This document shows, piece by piece, positions 46,685-57,736 of a stretch of 64,000 nucleotides of DNA; position 1 is the first letter of the stretch, and each line of letters starts with the position of its first letter. The stretch is from Gaertneriomyces semiglobifer (lineage: Eukaryota > Chytridiomycota > Chytridiomycetes > Spizellomycetales > Spizellomycetaceae). Made by a program: the position numbers and the translations under genes. A model generated the notes under the pieces. That model was not told the origin of the DNA, ran no database searches, and worked only from the letters and a program-made list of their open reading frames with translations. The DNA lies in contig JAHLKF010000003.1 of assembly GCA_025558075.1 (NCBI GenBank), positions 558,001 through 622,000 of the forward strand, written 5' to 3'.

Positions 46685-48095
46685 TCATATGTCCAGGTGC
46701 AGGATCCTCATGAACTCTTCTTCACTAAATTCTAAAACCTTAGCTGCTTCCAAATGCATCTACATGCAACGGCAAGCGTTCAGTATACACCGTCAAAGAT
46801 ATATCAGTGAAAATGGTCTGACCTTTTGCCGTTTGAGAACGTCCACCAGCTGCGCCTGCTTCCGAAATGCTGCCAGGATATCCTGCTTCTGTTTTTGCAG
46901 TCTACGCAGGTCGGCTAATAGCTTTTCGTTGGTCTCTTTGAGGTTCCGTTCTTTATCTTTTCCCTCACTCGCTCCTTTGCTCTTTTCCCTCTTTAACCGA
47001 TCGCACTCGTCTACTACCCGTTTGTACTTGATGTCGAGCTTGCGGAGGTCATCTTCCGTTTCGCGCAGCCGCTTTTTGACACTTTCAATCTCCTTGCTTA
47101 GCGTCTTATTCAATTCTAGACCTTCTTCGTGCTTGCTTCTGAATTCGTCTTCCTTTTTCGCGTGTTTGTCACATTCCTTCTTTGATGATTCCAGTGCCTT
47201 ACTCAACTCGGAAATACGCGAATGCAGTTGACGAGATGCATCTTCCAGCGTTTGGATTTCCGCAGTCTTTTGCTGGGCGGTAGTCGTTAAACTAGAAATG
47301 GTACCTTGGGCCGCGTGTAGCTTGTGTGCCAGTAAGGAAACTAACGCTTGTTCAGGCAGGTCAGAAGGAATTTGAAGGGTCGATAACAGCGTGCGGGTGT
47401 CAACCTCTTGCCGAGGTGTAGACATAACGTCTTTGACGGGTTTCCGCTTTTGGGTTGTCCTGCAGGTTGGACAGAGTCAGCTGACGTATACGCGGTCTGG
47501 CTGCATGAGAGACTAGCCTGATTGCAGTAGATGGCCGGCTCTTTGTAGCAACTTTTGTCCGTGCGTTCTGTTGCTTCGCATGTGTCTCCGTTTCCGTCTC
47601 AGGAGCATCTTCTTCTGCCGCTTCAGCTGCTCGGCTGGGACCCGGCGCCGTCATGGGTCTCACGAGGGTTTCTCGACCCTTCTTGACGCGGTCCTCAACA
47701 TCTTTGACAACCTTTAACGTTTTGCTCTGCAATTCCTTGTTCAAGCGGCTAAAATGGGGTACCGTTAAGCATCATTGGTAAAGTGGTGCCTAGACCTTGC
47801 AACCTACATATACTCCCTTTCGCGCTTCAGCAGCTCCTCAGATATCAGTAAGGATGCAGCGGTTTCGCTGTCATTCTCCTCTACGTTCACACTATTAACA
47901 ATCTTCCCCTCATTTGCTAGTACGAAACGTTGACGCCTACCGTTCCCAACGCTACCCTCGTCGTCATCTGATAGAGCCGGTGAGGACTCGCAGTCAGACT
48001 AAGAAAGGAATTTAAGTTTTTGCACAACGAACCAAGAAGGAAAACCCCTCCTACACGGTCCTACCCACCAAAACACCTGGCCGGTCGCTCAGCAT
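46685..48095 (-). CDS. TEX9-like coiled-coil protein
   Basis: Proposed exons start 48095-48069, 47998-47808 and 47748 onward. The second gives SEELLKREREY and the third RLNKELQSKTLKVVKDVEDR, the TEX9 opening. A long coiled coil follows (PSDLPEQALVSLLAHKLHAA to DLRRLQKQKQDILAAFRKQ). The last exon ends LEAAKVLEFSEEEFMRIL, the hallmark TEX9 C-terminus, with the stop at 46685. The join around 47410-47470 is unresolved: the frames before and after differ, and no good canonical intron was found. TEX9 is a testis-expressed centriolar-satellite or ciliary protein in animals. The predicted start lies inside direct repeat copy A. Confidence 0.75.
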
Positions 48096-48326
48096 CTTGC
48101 CTTCTAAGTAGAATTTGCTCTTCCTTGAGCAAACACACCCTGCTCATCAACGTTCAGCAGAATGGGTTCTCGCGCGCAGGAAATTCTGGCAGACCGCGTC
48201 AAATTGTTATCGTTAAAGAGAATGCGACTTGCGCGAAGCGTCAAACGCACATCCAGCCTCGATTTCGTCGACGAACCGACGAACCGACGAACGACCCGAC
48301 ATTAATAGACGGATAGGCGGACGGAT
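48089..48326 (+). repeat. Direct repeat, copy A
   Basis: This segment matches 50324-50596 in the same orientation, with small indels. A 43-nt block is identical (48178-48220 and 50418-50460), and the flanks are clearly related. The right end carries tandem GACGAACC units (48269-48300) and then GACGG-type units. It overlaps the predicted first codons and 5' region of the TEX9-like gene. Confidence 0.85.
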
Positions 48327-48695
48327 TGCTAACTAATTAGTAGTACTAATGATTGTTATGCATCTATTAGTGCTTAAGGGAAAAAGCGCCGTATAGTGAG
48401 TGAGCGTATCAAGCCGTGCTGCGCGCGGCCCTTAACTAGGAGAGTGGCACAGTCATGCTAAAACCGTTTGGCCCTTTGCTTCTTTCTGCCAACACAGACA
48501 ACTATTTTCGTCCAGGACATCCAATATACCGCAGCGCTGTGCAGGACGTTCGTATTTCCCGACCTCTGTTACTGTTTGCTGTCCTTGCATATTTGCGAAA
48601 CACTACCAGGTTGGAACACGAAACCCCCTCTGTCACAGTCACCGCCCGCTTATTGCGTTCCCATTTTCCTCGTGGCCCCTTCTCCAATCATTACG
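48327..48695 (+). other. 5' region of the HNH gene
   Basis: Overlapping plus-strand open frames start at 48455 and 48468 and read into the HNH gene. They may be a leader exon or chance. The first 130 bp are AT-rich and have no coding signal. Confidence 0.3.
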
Positions 48696-49785
48696 ATGAG
48701 TCTTCTTGGCATTGTCAGCATTGCCCGTCGAACGATTGTCTGGCTTCCTTGTGGTGCGCCGCCTTCTGCCTCAATTGTTGAAACCATGCTTAAGTGTGTG
48801 TTTCCTGGCCTGCAGTATGCACCTTTTAGTCTATCAGTCGAGGTTGCCGCTGACCGCTATGAACAATACTCCCCGGAGTGCGCCGGCCCAATCATTTTAC
48901 ATCAACCCGGAGATATCACCGCGGATGTCGAGACAGGACCAAGGGTGTATTGTGACATGATACGAAGCCGAGCTGGGACCCCAGTAGCTGGTACCCCCAA
49001 TAAATCGCGCAAGCGGTCTGCAGCTAGCACTCCCAACAGTGCCTCAAACGGCGGCGTTCCTGCTGACGATGTGATCGAAAGTGATTGTCTCCAATCGGTT
49101 TTGAGAGAGTGGTGTTTTCGGCGGGACCAGGCGTGTGTCATCACCGGCGCTATGGATGGCCTGGACTGCGCGCATATATTGGCACCAAGCTATTCAACGG
49201 AATGGGTATTCTTCCTCTAGCCATGCTTTTTCTGTGGCGAGTGCTATTTCTCATTCCCTCTTATAGTTCGTTGTTGGTGACCGTCGAAGGTTGTGTGCTT
49301 TCCTTCCTATGGTCGCAGGACGGACTAATCCAGGAATAGATGTCCGCAACGCTGTCATGATGTCGAAAGACGTGCATTCCTTATTTGATGAGTTCAAATT
49401 CTCGATTTTTCCTGAAGGCGACAAGGTAGTAGCACGTGTTTATGCATACTCCGAGTAGTCGGCATAGTGGCCATACTAATGGAGGTTCTGCATTTGGTCA
49501 TAGTTCAAGGTTTTCCAATTCTTTATGAAAAGCCTCCCTGGCATGAAGCATGGAGCGGAAATCATCACGCCCAGAATCGATGAACGATTCCAAGATCCCA
49601 GATACTATGCAGACCTTTTCCCCGACAAGGAAGTATTTTTGGAGCACTTCCGGCAGGCGGTACTCTTCAACGCGCAAGGTGCAGCAGATTTTGACCAGTT
49701 TTCGGACGACGATGATTGCGACAGCGTCGACCCCATGGAATGGAACGATGAATCAAGTGACTCGCTGGATGGAGACAACACCTGA
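48696..49785 (+). CDS. HNH-endonuclease-domain protein
   Basis: The open frame from ATG 48696 has an N-terminal domain of about 90 residues (including KCVFPGLQYAPFSLSVEV and GPIILHQPGDITADVETG). A Ser/Thr/Pro-rich linker follows. The first half of an HNH fold comes next: REWCFRRDQACVITG, then LDCAHIL with the metal-site His. After an intron of unclear limits (about 49207-49335), PGIDVRNAVMMSKDVHSLFD supplies the Asn and second His. A later exon (about 49511-49785) ends in an acidic tail. This resembles the HNH_2 family found in many fungi, whose role is unknown. The gene lies between two direct repeats. Exon joins were not resolved, so the model is approximate. Confidence 0.55.
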
Positions 49786-50323
49786 CCATGAAATGAAACA
49801 GCACGACCGGGCATCCGAGACTCGACGGCAACTTTATTCGAGTCGGTGATGTGAGAAGCGCAAGCGAAGACCATCTAAGATGGGGTTTAGAGATCGAACG
49901 CCCTTGGGTGAGCCCGTAAAATCCTAAAATGGACTCAACCTGCTGGCACCTCCACGTGGTGAGTTTGGGTAAAGCCAATACCAGCAGAACCGTCGGTAAG
50001 TTTGGACAAACTGTTGCGCTGACTTATAGCACCACATGGCGATTTGTGAATCTTAGTTCGCTATCACATATCGCCGTGTGATGCTATAAGTTGCCGTGGA
50101 ATAGAGTCTGGATATTTCAAGTTTTGTGCCTCCGTCAACACAATCGGACGTCGGAAATGCTGGTATGTCGCCCAGGTTGAGCAAAAATGAACCGACCCTG
50201 ACGCCCGCAGTTCTTAAATATGAATGCTGAATTCTGTACCGTAACTACTTCGGGAGGGCCTTCATTGTAATCAAGTTGAAATGTTTGTCCAAGAAGCTCC
50301 GTGCGGCATGAAGCCTCTTGCCG
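49786..50323. other. Spacer between the HNH gene and repeat copy B
   Basis: No gene recognised in 538 bp. A minus-strand open frame at 49667-49978 overlaps the HNH tail and looks like a shadow. Confidence 0.4.
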
Positions 50324-50596
50324 TCAGCATCTTGCCTTCTAACTAGAAGTTGCTCTTCCTTGAGCCTTGAGCAAGCACTGCTCATCAACGTTCAGCAGAA
50401 TTGGTTCTGGCGGGCCGAGGAAATTCTGGCAGACCGCGTCAAATTGTTATCGTTAAAGAGTATGATCAATAAATGCAGTCACGTGCGCAACCCCTAACAC
50501 CGGTCGGCGACTTGCGAAGCGTCAAATGCTCAATTTTGACAACGAACCGACGAACCGACGAACGAACCGACAGGCAGACGGACGGACGGACGGACG
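50324..50596 (+). repeat. Direct repeat, copy B
   Basis: Second copy of the repeat at 48089-48326. It carries about 45 extra bases (around 50461-50508) and ends in tandem GACGAACC and GGAC units at 50541-50596. It lies immediately before the bS21m start codon at 50621, so it probably contains that gene's promoter or 5' leader. Confidence 0.85.
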
Positions 50597-50620
50597 CAGA
50601 GCAGAGAGTAAATACCGGTC

Positions 50621-51037
50621 ATGTCTTCATTCGCTAGTTCGGGGCTCTTGGCTCGCTTCCGCGGCATGCAAAATATATCCACTTTTTCACCAACAGCATC
50701 GCTAGTACGGCGCTGCCCAAACCAAACTCAAACACGACTATACACTCGGCACACATGGCACACCCAGCAGGTCTATGGCCTCACATCTCCTTCCATCCGA
50801 GTCACTTCCTCACCGGCAGTCGCCTTCCGCCAACTCCGCGCAATGACGGACGAGAGTAACATCCGCAGTATAGTACGAAGTCAGGAACGCTTTGAGAAGA
50901 AAAGTGACAAGCGGCGGAGAAAGAAGGCTGAGAGTGAATGGAGAGTGTTTGTGAAGAGTGTTAGGAAGAAAGTACGGGTAGCATACGAGCTGAAGAAGCG
51001 AACGAGAGAGGAGATCAAGGGCTATGATGCTATTTGA
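50621..51037 (+). CDS. Mitochondrial small ribosomal subunit protein bS21m-like
   Basis: A single exon encodes 138 residues. The N-terminal 75 residues are basic, Ser/Thr-rich and free of acidic residues (MSSFASSGLLARFRGMQ), as in a mitochondrial presequence. The C-terminal 60 residues read IVRSQERFEKKSDKRRRKK, then VRKKVRVAYELKKRTREE. This resembles the basic helix of bS21 (R.QRYxEKPSxKRRR pattern) in fungal Mrp21. Identity over a short basic helix is weak evidence, so another mitochondrial ribosomal or RNA-binding protein is possible. Confidence 0.55.
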   Translation: MSSFASSGLLARFRGMQNISTFSPTASLVRRCPNQTQTRLYTRHTWHTQQVYGLTSPSIRVTSSPAVAFRQLRAMTDESNIRSIVRSQERFEKKSDKRRRKKAESEWRVFVKSVRKKVRVAYELKKRTREEIKGYDAI

Positions 51038-51434
51038 GCAGTCCGGAGAGCACTTGACTGTATGCCCTGTACTTGACTTATTAGCGCCCTTCTTTCTCCC
51101 TGCATCTGTAGACTATACGTACTGTAGCGTTTATACTATCAATGAGCATTCTTAGCGAGCCTGTTGTTAAAGGTCCTTGTTCCTACACGCTCTGCTGATG
51201 CGATTCGCTCACTACGATTGTTAAGTAGACCTCGCTGGCGTTCCAGCAGCACCTATCCTTGCTCATCAAGACGGCGCATTTCTGGAGCATGCGTTCCCAA
51301 ATGTCGTTTCTGGATTCGCTTTTAACTTTGGCAGTTTGTTGCTTCAACTTTTACGCGCGGCGCTGCAAAAATAAGCTGAACTTAAAAATACCCTTGCAGG
51401 ACTAGGACAGACCTCTCGGCCTCACACCACAGTT
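51038..51434. other. Intergenic region before NUFIP1
   Basis: No gene seen in 397 bp between two tandem plus-strand genes. It presumably holds the bS21m 3' end and the NUFIP1 promoter. Confidence 0.4.
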
Positions 51435-53054
51435 ATGTCAAACTGGAATGCAAATGGGCCGACTCGACGACCGCGGGGAGCCGGTGGTCAGCCAGGCAAC
51501 CGGTCCCGTCAAAGCAGTGGCGACGGATACACGCAGAGGCCACATCCGTACCAGCGACCAGCGAGCAACGAAAGTCATCGACAATATGACCGCAATTCAG
51601 GACGCCTCTATGGCTCAAACCATAGCCATAACTACCATCCGCAGGCTCAGCAACAGAATGCATCGTATAACCCGTACAACTCTTATAACGGGACTTCGCA
51701 ACAACAGAACTACATCCAGCAGCAACAGGCATACTTGCAGCAGCAGCAGCAATGGCAACAACAATATGGATTTGTGGACGTTCTGAATACTTTGATGGGC
51801 AGTATGGCTGGTGCTGGCTCCTACAGCGGGAACACTGCAGCTGGTGTCAATGGGCCGCACGTGCCCACCAACCATAACTATGGAGCACCTTCCGACAACG
51901 CCTACAGCACCACAAACGGCATGTATTCGTTTTACGGAACAAATGGAGCTAACAGTACGCCTGGATTGCCCACAACGCCTGGTGATTATTATAACAACAA
52001 TCCGTATGCTAGTGCGACTACCGAAGAACTTCCACAGCAATCATACGGGGTCTCAGCACATAGAAACGTACCAACAAATCGGAATTTAAACAATCATGGG
52101 GCTGGTGGGCCATACGGCGGTTATAATACTGGAGCATATGCGTCATCAAACGCCTTGGATGGCACCGGACCTACTGCAGCGAACCTTCCAGACCGAAACG
52201 TGCCAGAACCTCCCAAATTTGTATGTGAGGCGTGCGACGTCAAGTTCGCGCATATATCTCAACATAGGGCACATATCAACACCCATGTGAAGTGTCCACA
52301 TTGCGATTTTACGGCGTCCAAGAAAGTGGTCCGGCTGCATGAAGAAGAAGAACATGGAATCGTGGAGGGGCTGCAACCTATATTTACGAGAAAGTTGGAT
52401 ACCCCAGAGGAGATTGAGAAATGGATTGCTGAGAGGAAAAAGAACTGGCCGACTGAAGGGAATATTGCGAAGAAAGAGGCTGAGCGAAAAGAGAGACAGG
52501 AAAGGGGTGGGTTAAGCCGAGACAAGAAACCGCGTAAAGTCACGAAAGTTGTCAAATCTGAACCAACAATCAAACGAGAGCGCACATCCACGAATGACAG
52601 CAGCTTGGAAATGATCGGCAGTTATGCTACTGATGAGGATGGTGAACCATCACAGTCTACAGACGCTTCCGATTCAACCTCCGAATCAGATAACTCCCAG
52701 GATTCAGATACTGAGGCGAAAGCTCCGCAGCAGCGCCATCAAAGGGAACGTCCCATATGCAAGTTCTTCCTCAAAAAGCGGTGCTTCAAGAAGGACTGTA
52801 CTTTCCGACATGTGCGGCCCGAGGCAACACCTCGTAAGCCCTTCAACGCAAACGTCGCACAGCATAACCGGAAGCCATTACTACGCAAGGTATGTTGTTT
52901 CTCTGTCCATATGTTGGTTCACCTCGGTCTAATCTAACTTTGGTAGTTGCTCGAGCCCGAAATCCGAAAAGAAAAGAATGCCATTCTCCAGTGCATAAGG
53001 TATATTGTTCGAAACAATTTTCTCATGGCCGACGGCGACGGTGAGCGTGCATAG
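51435..53054 (+). CDS. NUFIP1-type box C/D snoRNP assembly factor with CCCH zinc finger
   Basis: Exons 51435-52889 and 52947-53054 give 520 residues. The first 260 residues are low complexity, rich in Asn, Gln, Tyr and Gly, with Gln runs near residues 90-115. Then come two short Cys/His fingers (FVCEACDVKFAHISQHRAHI and CPHCDFTASKKVVRLH). The NUFIP signature TPEEIEKWIAERKKNWPT follows. An acidic Ser-rich linker leads to a CCCH finger (CKFFLKKRCFKKDCTFRH) and a terminal helix LLEPEIRKEKNAILQCI. NUFIP1 (yeast Rsa1) bridges snoRNP proteins to R2TP during box C/D particle assembly. The prion-like N-terminus may drive condensation, which is inference. Confidence 0.88.
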
Positions 53055-53236
53055 TCAGCTTCTTTAGGCATAGGTTTTAGTGCATTTTAGGCATATTATT
53101 TATTACCACCAATTGGCATTTCACTGTTGGGAGTTGTCTATTACGTTGACATGGTCTTCTGTGCTTTTAAGCCCAAAACTGCCCCGAGCTCAGAGGGCAC
53201 AACTCTAAAAGGTTGGAACAAGTTACAGATAATGAA

Positions 53237-54533
53237 TTACGTTTGTGACTTCTCATCGGCTGTTGGCAAAAATTTGCTCAAGTTGTTCTCCAACTCGTCA
53301 GCGGGATCTACAACTTCATCGTCAGTCTGGGCCGCTGGCGCTATCCATTTATTCCACCCTCGTTTAGCTTCCTTCTCCGTCAGTAGAGTCCAATTCGGGC
53401 TTGCTGTTTTCCTCAACCATTTGAAGTCATTGACCTCCTGATACCGGTTTTCATCTGACTTCAAGCTTGCTGCTTGAAATAAATCATCCAGTACTGTGGC
53501 CGTCAGCGCTTCCTGCAACTCTCGGTACGGATACGATGCAAACCTGATTCCATGGCAGTCTTCGATAATTGGATGTGTCGGGGTGTGGAGATAGATATCT
53601 GTTCTGGTCGTCTTGTGCATTCGGAACTGATGGCAAGCAACAACAAGAACACAGTTCACACAATCCTCAATGAAAACCGACCCGTTGATGGGGCCTGTTA
53701 TCACTATGCAGGATGTCAAGGACTTGATGTGCAAGGTGGAAATGGGGTGAGGAAGGAGCGAGATAACTGTTGATTGAGATGACAGTATGTGGTAATCTTT
53801 TGGCGAGGCGGTCAATCCCGAGCTTTGTACATTCATCGGTTGAAATGGTAGTGAAATGTATCTAGAATTGTAGTCAGACAGGGTACGAGACGTGGATGGG
53901 TTTGCTGTCAATCCAAGGTGGATGAACATCTGCCAACTGTTGTAACGAACTGCAACCGTGATTTACCAGGAACTGCAGTGTGTTTCCGTCCTTCTTGGGG
54001 ATCCAAGGGAGTAGCATTCAGACCTTCCGCCGAATGTGGATGTCTAGCAAGTGTGGCATCCTGGGCGAAATCCTGCGGAGTGTTGGCCGGTACTGATGGC
54101 TTGACCTCTGCTGTGATGTTCGACGCTTGTTTCTGACTTTTACGGGCAGAAAACGCAAACTTCGGTCGGGGAGCAGACGCCAGCTTATCTTGGATGCCTT
54201 TCAGAAGCTAGCAAGGTTGTCTCAATTGATACAGCATAGCTATCGCAACCTCGTCCGCTCCAATACATACTTGATTACATTGCCTTTGATCGTATCCTGG
54301 GAGATACACCGCAGCGGCGGTCAAGCTCTTTGAGAGCTCCGATACTCGAGAGAGAATAGCTGGTCGGTCAGCGTCAGGTTTGGCGAGGGCCGACTCGATT
54401 GCTGCAAAGCCGATCACAGCGAGTTAGTCCTCATTTCCATAGAAGTAAACCTTACAGCGTTACCATTCACATCGGTTTTGAAGTTCGCAACAAAGTCAGC
54501 TGAAGCCACTTTAACATCCGGTTCGGCTGCCAT
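53237..54533 (-). CDS. Tubulin-specific chaperone C (TBCC)
   Basis: Four exons (54533-54464, 54401-54271, 54207-53967, 53904-53237) give 369 residues. The N-terminal third is helical, as in the TBCC spectrin-like domain. The middle is a flexible linker. The C-terminal beta-helix has LTSCIVITGPINGSVFIEDC, then VLVVACHQFRMHKT and IYLHTPTHPIIEDCHGIRFA, with the catalytic arginine in QFRMHKT. TBCC acts as the GTPase-activating factor for tubulin in the TBCD-TBCE supercomplex and completes alpha/beta-tubulin folding. It is head-to-head with farnesyltransferase beta, 149 bp apart. Confidence 0.93.
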
Positions 54534-54682
54534 GGTCAGTACACAACGTTCGATGGGTAGTAACAACGGATGCGCTGTACATGTAGCGTTTTGCGATCTG
54601 TAGACTTTTTGACCTTTTCGCGACATGCGAATCGACGTACGTACATTTGTAGGAAGCACATATAGATGATACCCCTGCAACC

Positions 54683-56288
54683 ATGAGTGCCGAGGAACTA
54701 CCGCCACATACAGGGTTCGTCAATGTTTTCCAAGCTGGTTCAACTGCATCTTCAACGGGCTTGTTGGATGAGTTCCGGCGCTGTGACGATGAGCACCCGA
54801 GTGATACCTCCCTGGATCAAACCGAGGTGGAGGAGAGTGTGATAGAACGATACCAGTCCTATTTGGGAATTACACCGTCAAAACGCTATGAAAGGTAGTG
54901 CCTGTTGGCCACGACCACTTGTCTTAATTTCACACGCTGCCCTTGCAGAATCAAGCTATACCGACCCTTTCACGCTGCGTATCTCTTACGGGGCCTCGAA
55001 TCGCTCTCAAAGTGGATGGTCTCGTTGGACGCCTCCAGGCCATGGCTGGTTTACTGGATGATACACTCCTTGGATCTCCTGAACGTCCCGATCCCCGATG
55101 AGATCGCCCAGCGCGCAATTGACACCTTGAGCAGATGCCAGAACCCTGAGGGCGGATTTGGAGGAGGTCCCGGTCAGCTCAGCCATGTGGCCGCAACGTA
55201 TGCAGCGGTGCATGCGTTGGCTTTGATTGGTAGGCGTGAAGCATGGGATGCTATTGACCGGTAAGTACTATAGTGGCATACGGCTGTTTCTCTGTTCTAA
55301 CAGCTGTATCCTCTCAGAAAAGCTCTTATACGATTCTATTCTTCGCTCCTCCTTCCCAATGGATCATTTCTTATGCACCGAGACGGTGAAGCGGACGTTC
55401 GGGGAATCTACTGCGTCCTCTCCGTGTGCTCTCTACTGAATATCCTCGGTGATCTCTTATTATTACGCCCAAATCTTGAAGATACCATAGCTGCATATCT
55501 TGCTCGATGTCAGACTTTTGAAGGTGGCTTAGGGGGGCAGCCAGGGACTGAAGCTCATGGGGGATATACTTTCTGCGGAACGGCCGCGCTTTGGATCTTG
55601 GGTCGGACACATGAGATGGATTTGGAGCTGATGACGGACTGGGTGGTGAGAAGGCAGATGCCGCTGGAAGGTGGCTTTCAAGGTCGACAAAACAAGCTCG
55701 TTGACGGCTGTTATTCATTCTGGGTAGGAGCGCTGGATCCGATACTGAGTTGCGCGAAAGCAAAAAAGCGAGGTGAAGCTCAAGATCAGGGCGCATCAAA
55801 GGCTGAGCCGATGTCCGTTCAAGGTGACTGCGTGCCTCTTCCTGATGAAGTAAACTTTGTCTCACTGTTTTACAATTGCCTAGATGAGGTCACTGACCGC
55901 TTTGCGCTGCAAAAGTACATTCTATTGGCGTGCCAGAATCATAAAGGGGGGTTCAAAGACAAGCCGTCAAAGTCCCCTGACTATTATCACACATGCTATG
56001 TTCTGTCCGGGCTATCCATATCCCAACGGCATTACAAGTATACTGTAAATGAATGGCTCGAAGATGATATTGCGCTTGACACCGAGAAGGGTCTGCCAGA
56101 AAATGTTCTCGGGGTACCTGATAATCTCCTGGTAAGTCTTTAGAGCTTCGCATTTTTCGACAACTCTGACAGAGTCCGTTCTACAGCAACCAACTCATCC
56201 GATATATAACCTGCGACTAGACAAAGCTCGAAGCGTGAAAACATACTTTCGAGAGTTGGACGATAAGCAAGTGGAGGTTGTTGTGTAA
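54683..56288 (+). CDS. RAM1: Protein farnesyltransferase beta subunit
   Basis: Exons 54683-54894, 54949-55260, 55318-56131 and 56187-56288 give 479 residues. The alpha-alpha barrel repeats are typical: CQNPEGGFGGGPGQLSHVAA, RCQTFEGGLGGQPG, HGGYTFCGTAALWIL, EGGFQGRQNKLVDGCYSFW and HKGGFKDKP. Zinc ligands Asp and Cys in DGCYSFW and His in YYHTCY are present. The early WLVYWMIHSLDLL block is closer to farnesyltransferase than to geranylgeranyltransferase I. With the alpha subunit it farnesylates CaaX proteins such as Ras and mating factors. A charged insert of about 35 residues sits after the WVGALDPIL helix. Confidence 0.94.
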
Positions 56289-56610
56289 TTGGGTGGTCAC
56301 GACGAACAAATATAGTACAATGGTAATCGTCCATGTGGCCGCTGAGACCAATCAGTGAAGTGCCACATTACAACACATAAACGTCAACTGCGTAAGCGCT
56401 GCAGTGCCCAATTCAACTTCTTCGTGCGTGCAGTGTCAAAGATGATTTCCCATATCGTCATAAACGTGGAAAGTGAGAGTTCGCTCCAGATTCAGAGCTT
56501 CAAACGTTGGCTGGTTTTCGAGTCGCCGATTCAGCAAAAGAATACGGTGCGTACAGTTGAAACTGTCACGGAACAACCGTCGCGAATATGCCATCGATCA
56601 GCCCTTCACC
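56289..56610. other. Convergent intergenic region, farnesyltransferase beta to IGP dehydratase
   Basis: No gene seen in 322 bp. Open frames crossing it are shadows. Confidence 0.4.
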
Positions 56611-57350
56611 TTACGCCGTGAGTGTGCCCTTAGTGCTCGGTACGTCCGTCGGTGATCCTGATGGTGAGATGGCATCTCGCAAAGCAACGGCCAAAGCCTT
56701 AAATGCAGACTCAGCGCTATAAGACGGCGTTTTAGCGGGTTGTTTATGAATTCTGTTATCAGAATCAGGGTGACTTTACCGGTGGTGATCGTTGTTGCCT
56801 CTCAAAACGTCCACATGAACAGTCAATCCGGCACTCGTCGCAAAACTCTCTATCACATGCGGAATCATTTCGCAGCTCAGTTGGCCAATCTTTTCCCTTT
56901 TAAGACCCAGATCAACCACGGCATATGGTCGGCCACTAACATCCACTACAGCACGGCTAAGTGCCTCATCAAGAGGTGCATACGCATAGCCGAATCGCTT
57001 GATTCCAGCAGGAGGGCCTAGCGCCGTCTTGAAGGCCTGCCCTAACGCTATTGCGGTGTCTTCGGCAGTGTGGTGATCATCGATGTGAAGATCGCCGACA
57101 CACTTTATGGTAAGGGACCATCGAGAGTGTTTGGCCAGAGCATGGTACATCTGATGGTGGGCCATTGCAGGGAGAGGTGAGATAGGGTGCCGATACATTG
57201 AGCGGAGGCTGTACTTACATGATCTAGAAATCCGATGCCGGTGTCAACATTGATGGACTGGGCAGCATATTGATCAAGCGCCAGTTCGATCTGAATGTCA
57301 GTCTCGTTGGTTTTCCGAGAAATAGATGCTGTCTTGGTGCGTTGGGCCAT
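56611..57350 (-). CDS. HIS3: Imidazoleglycerol-phosphate dehydratase
   Basis: Three exons (57350-57219, 57150-56780, 56716-56611) give 202 residues. The two metal-binding His clusters are intact: [18 protein letters not shown] and [19 protein letters not shown] in the first repeat, and the [11 protein letters not shown] and [17 protein letters not shown] blocks in the second. The enzyme carries out the sixth step of histidine synthesis, removing water from imidazoleglycerol phosphate with manganese. It is a stand-alone protein as in other fungi, not fused to a phosphatase. Histidine prototrophy argues against an animal host genome. Confidence 0.96.
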
Positions 57351-57736
57351 GGTGCTATGATATGCTATACTCTCCTACTCCTACTGTCCTATTTGTGATC
57401 TGTAGTTCATTGGCTTGCATTCGCTCCAGTTAATACACGCTGATTGATCGCATCTTTTCGACGCACCATCTTTCTAAAGGAAAGCCTTCGCATGCTGCGT
57501 GAAAGCCTTGGTACTGGGCTTCAACGACGACAACGCCGTTGATGGGGAACAAGAGGACTGGTTATTCTGCACTTGTTGGAAATGAACCGGAGCTTTTGCG
57601 TCTATTCTAATCGTCACATAGTACAAGTGCAAATACGCTTTATTCCAGAAACTCAACGGACTGACTGAGTGCCATCTCCAGAGTGCGACGGTGAAACGAT
57701 CATTTGTCTGCCCATGCCCAGTTTAACTTAATGTAT
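57351..57736. other. 5' region of the IGP dehydratase gene
   Basis: A 386-bp stretch between the CCDC96 stop and the HIS3-type start on the same strand. A short minus-strand frame (57474-57656) has no family match. Confidence 0.4.

Noticed and set aside
48267..48300. Tandem GACGAACC units read as a CRISPR-like array.
   Set aside because: The units are contiguous with no spacers, and the genome is eukaryotic. They are simple tandem repeats at the end of a duplicated segment.
51690..51765. CAG/CAA-rich run resembling a simple repeat.
   Set aside because: It encodes the Gln tract of the NUFIP1 N-terminus.
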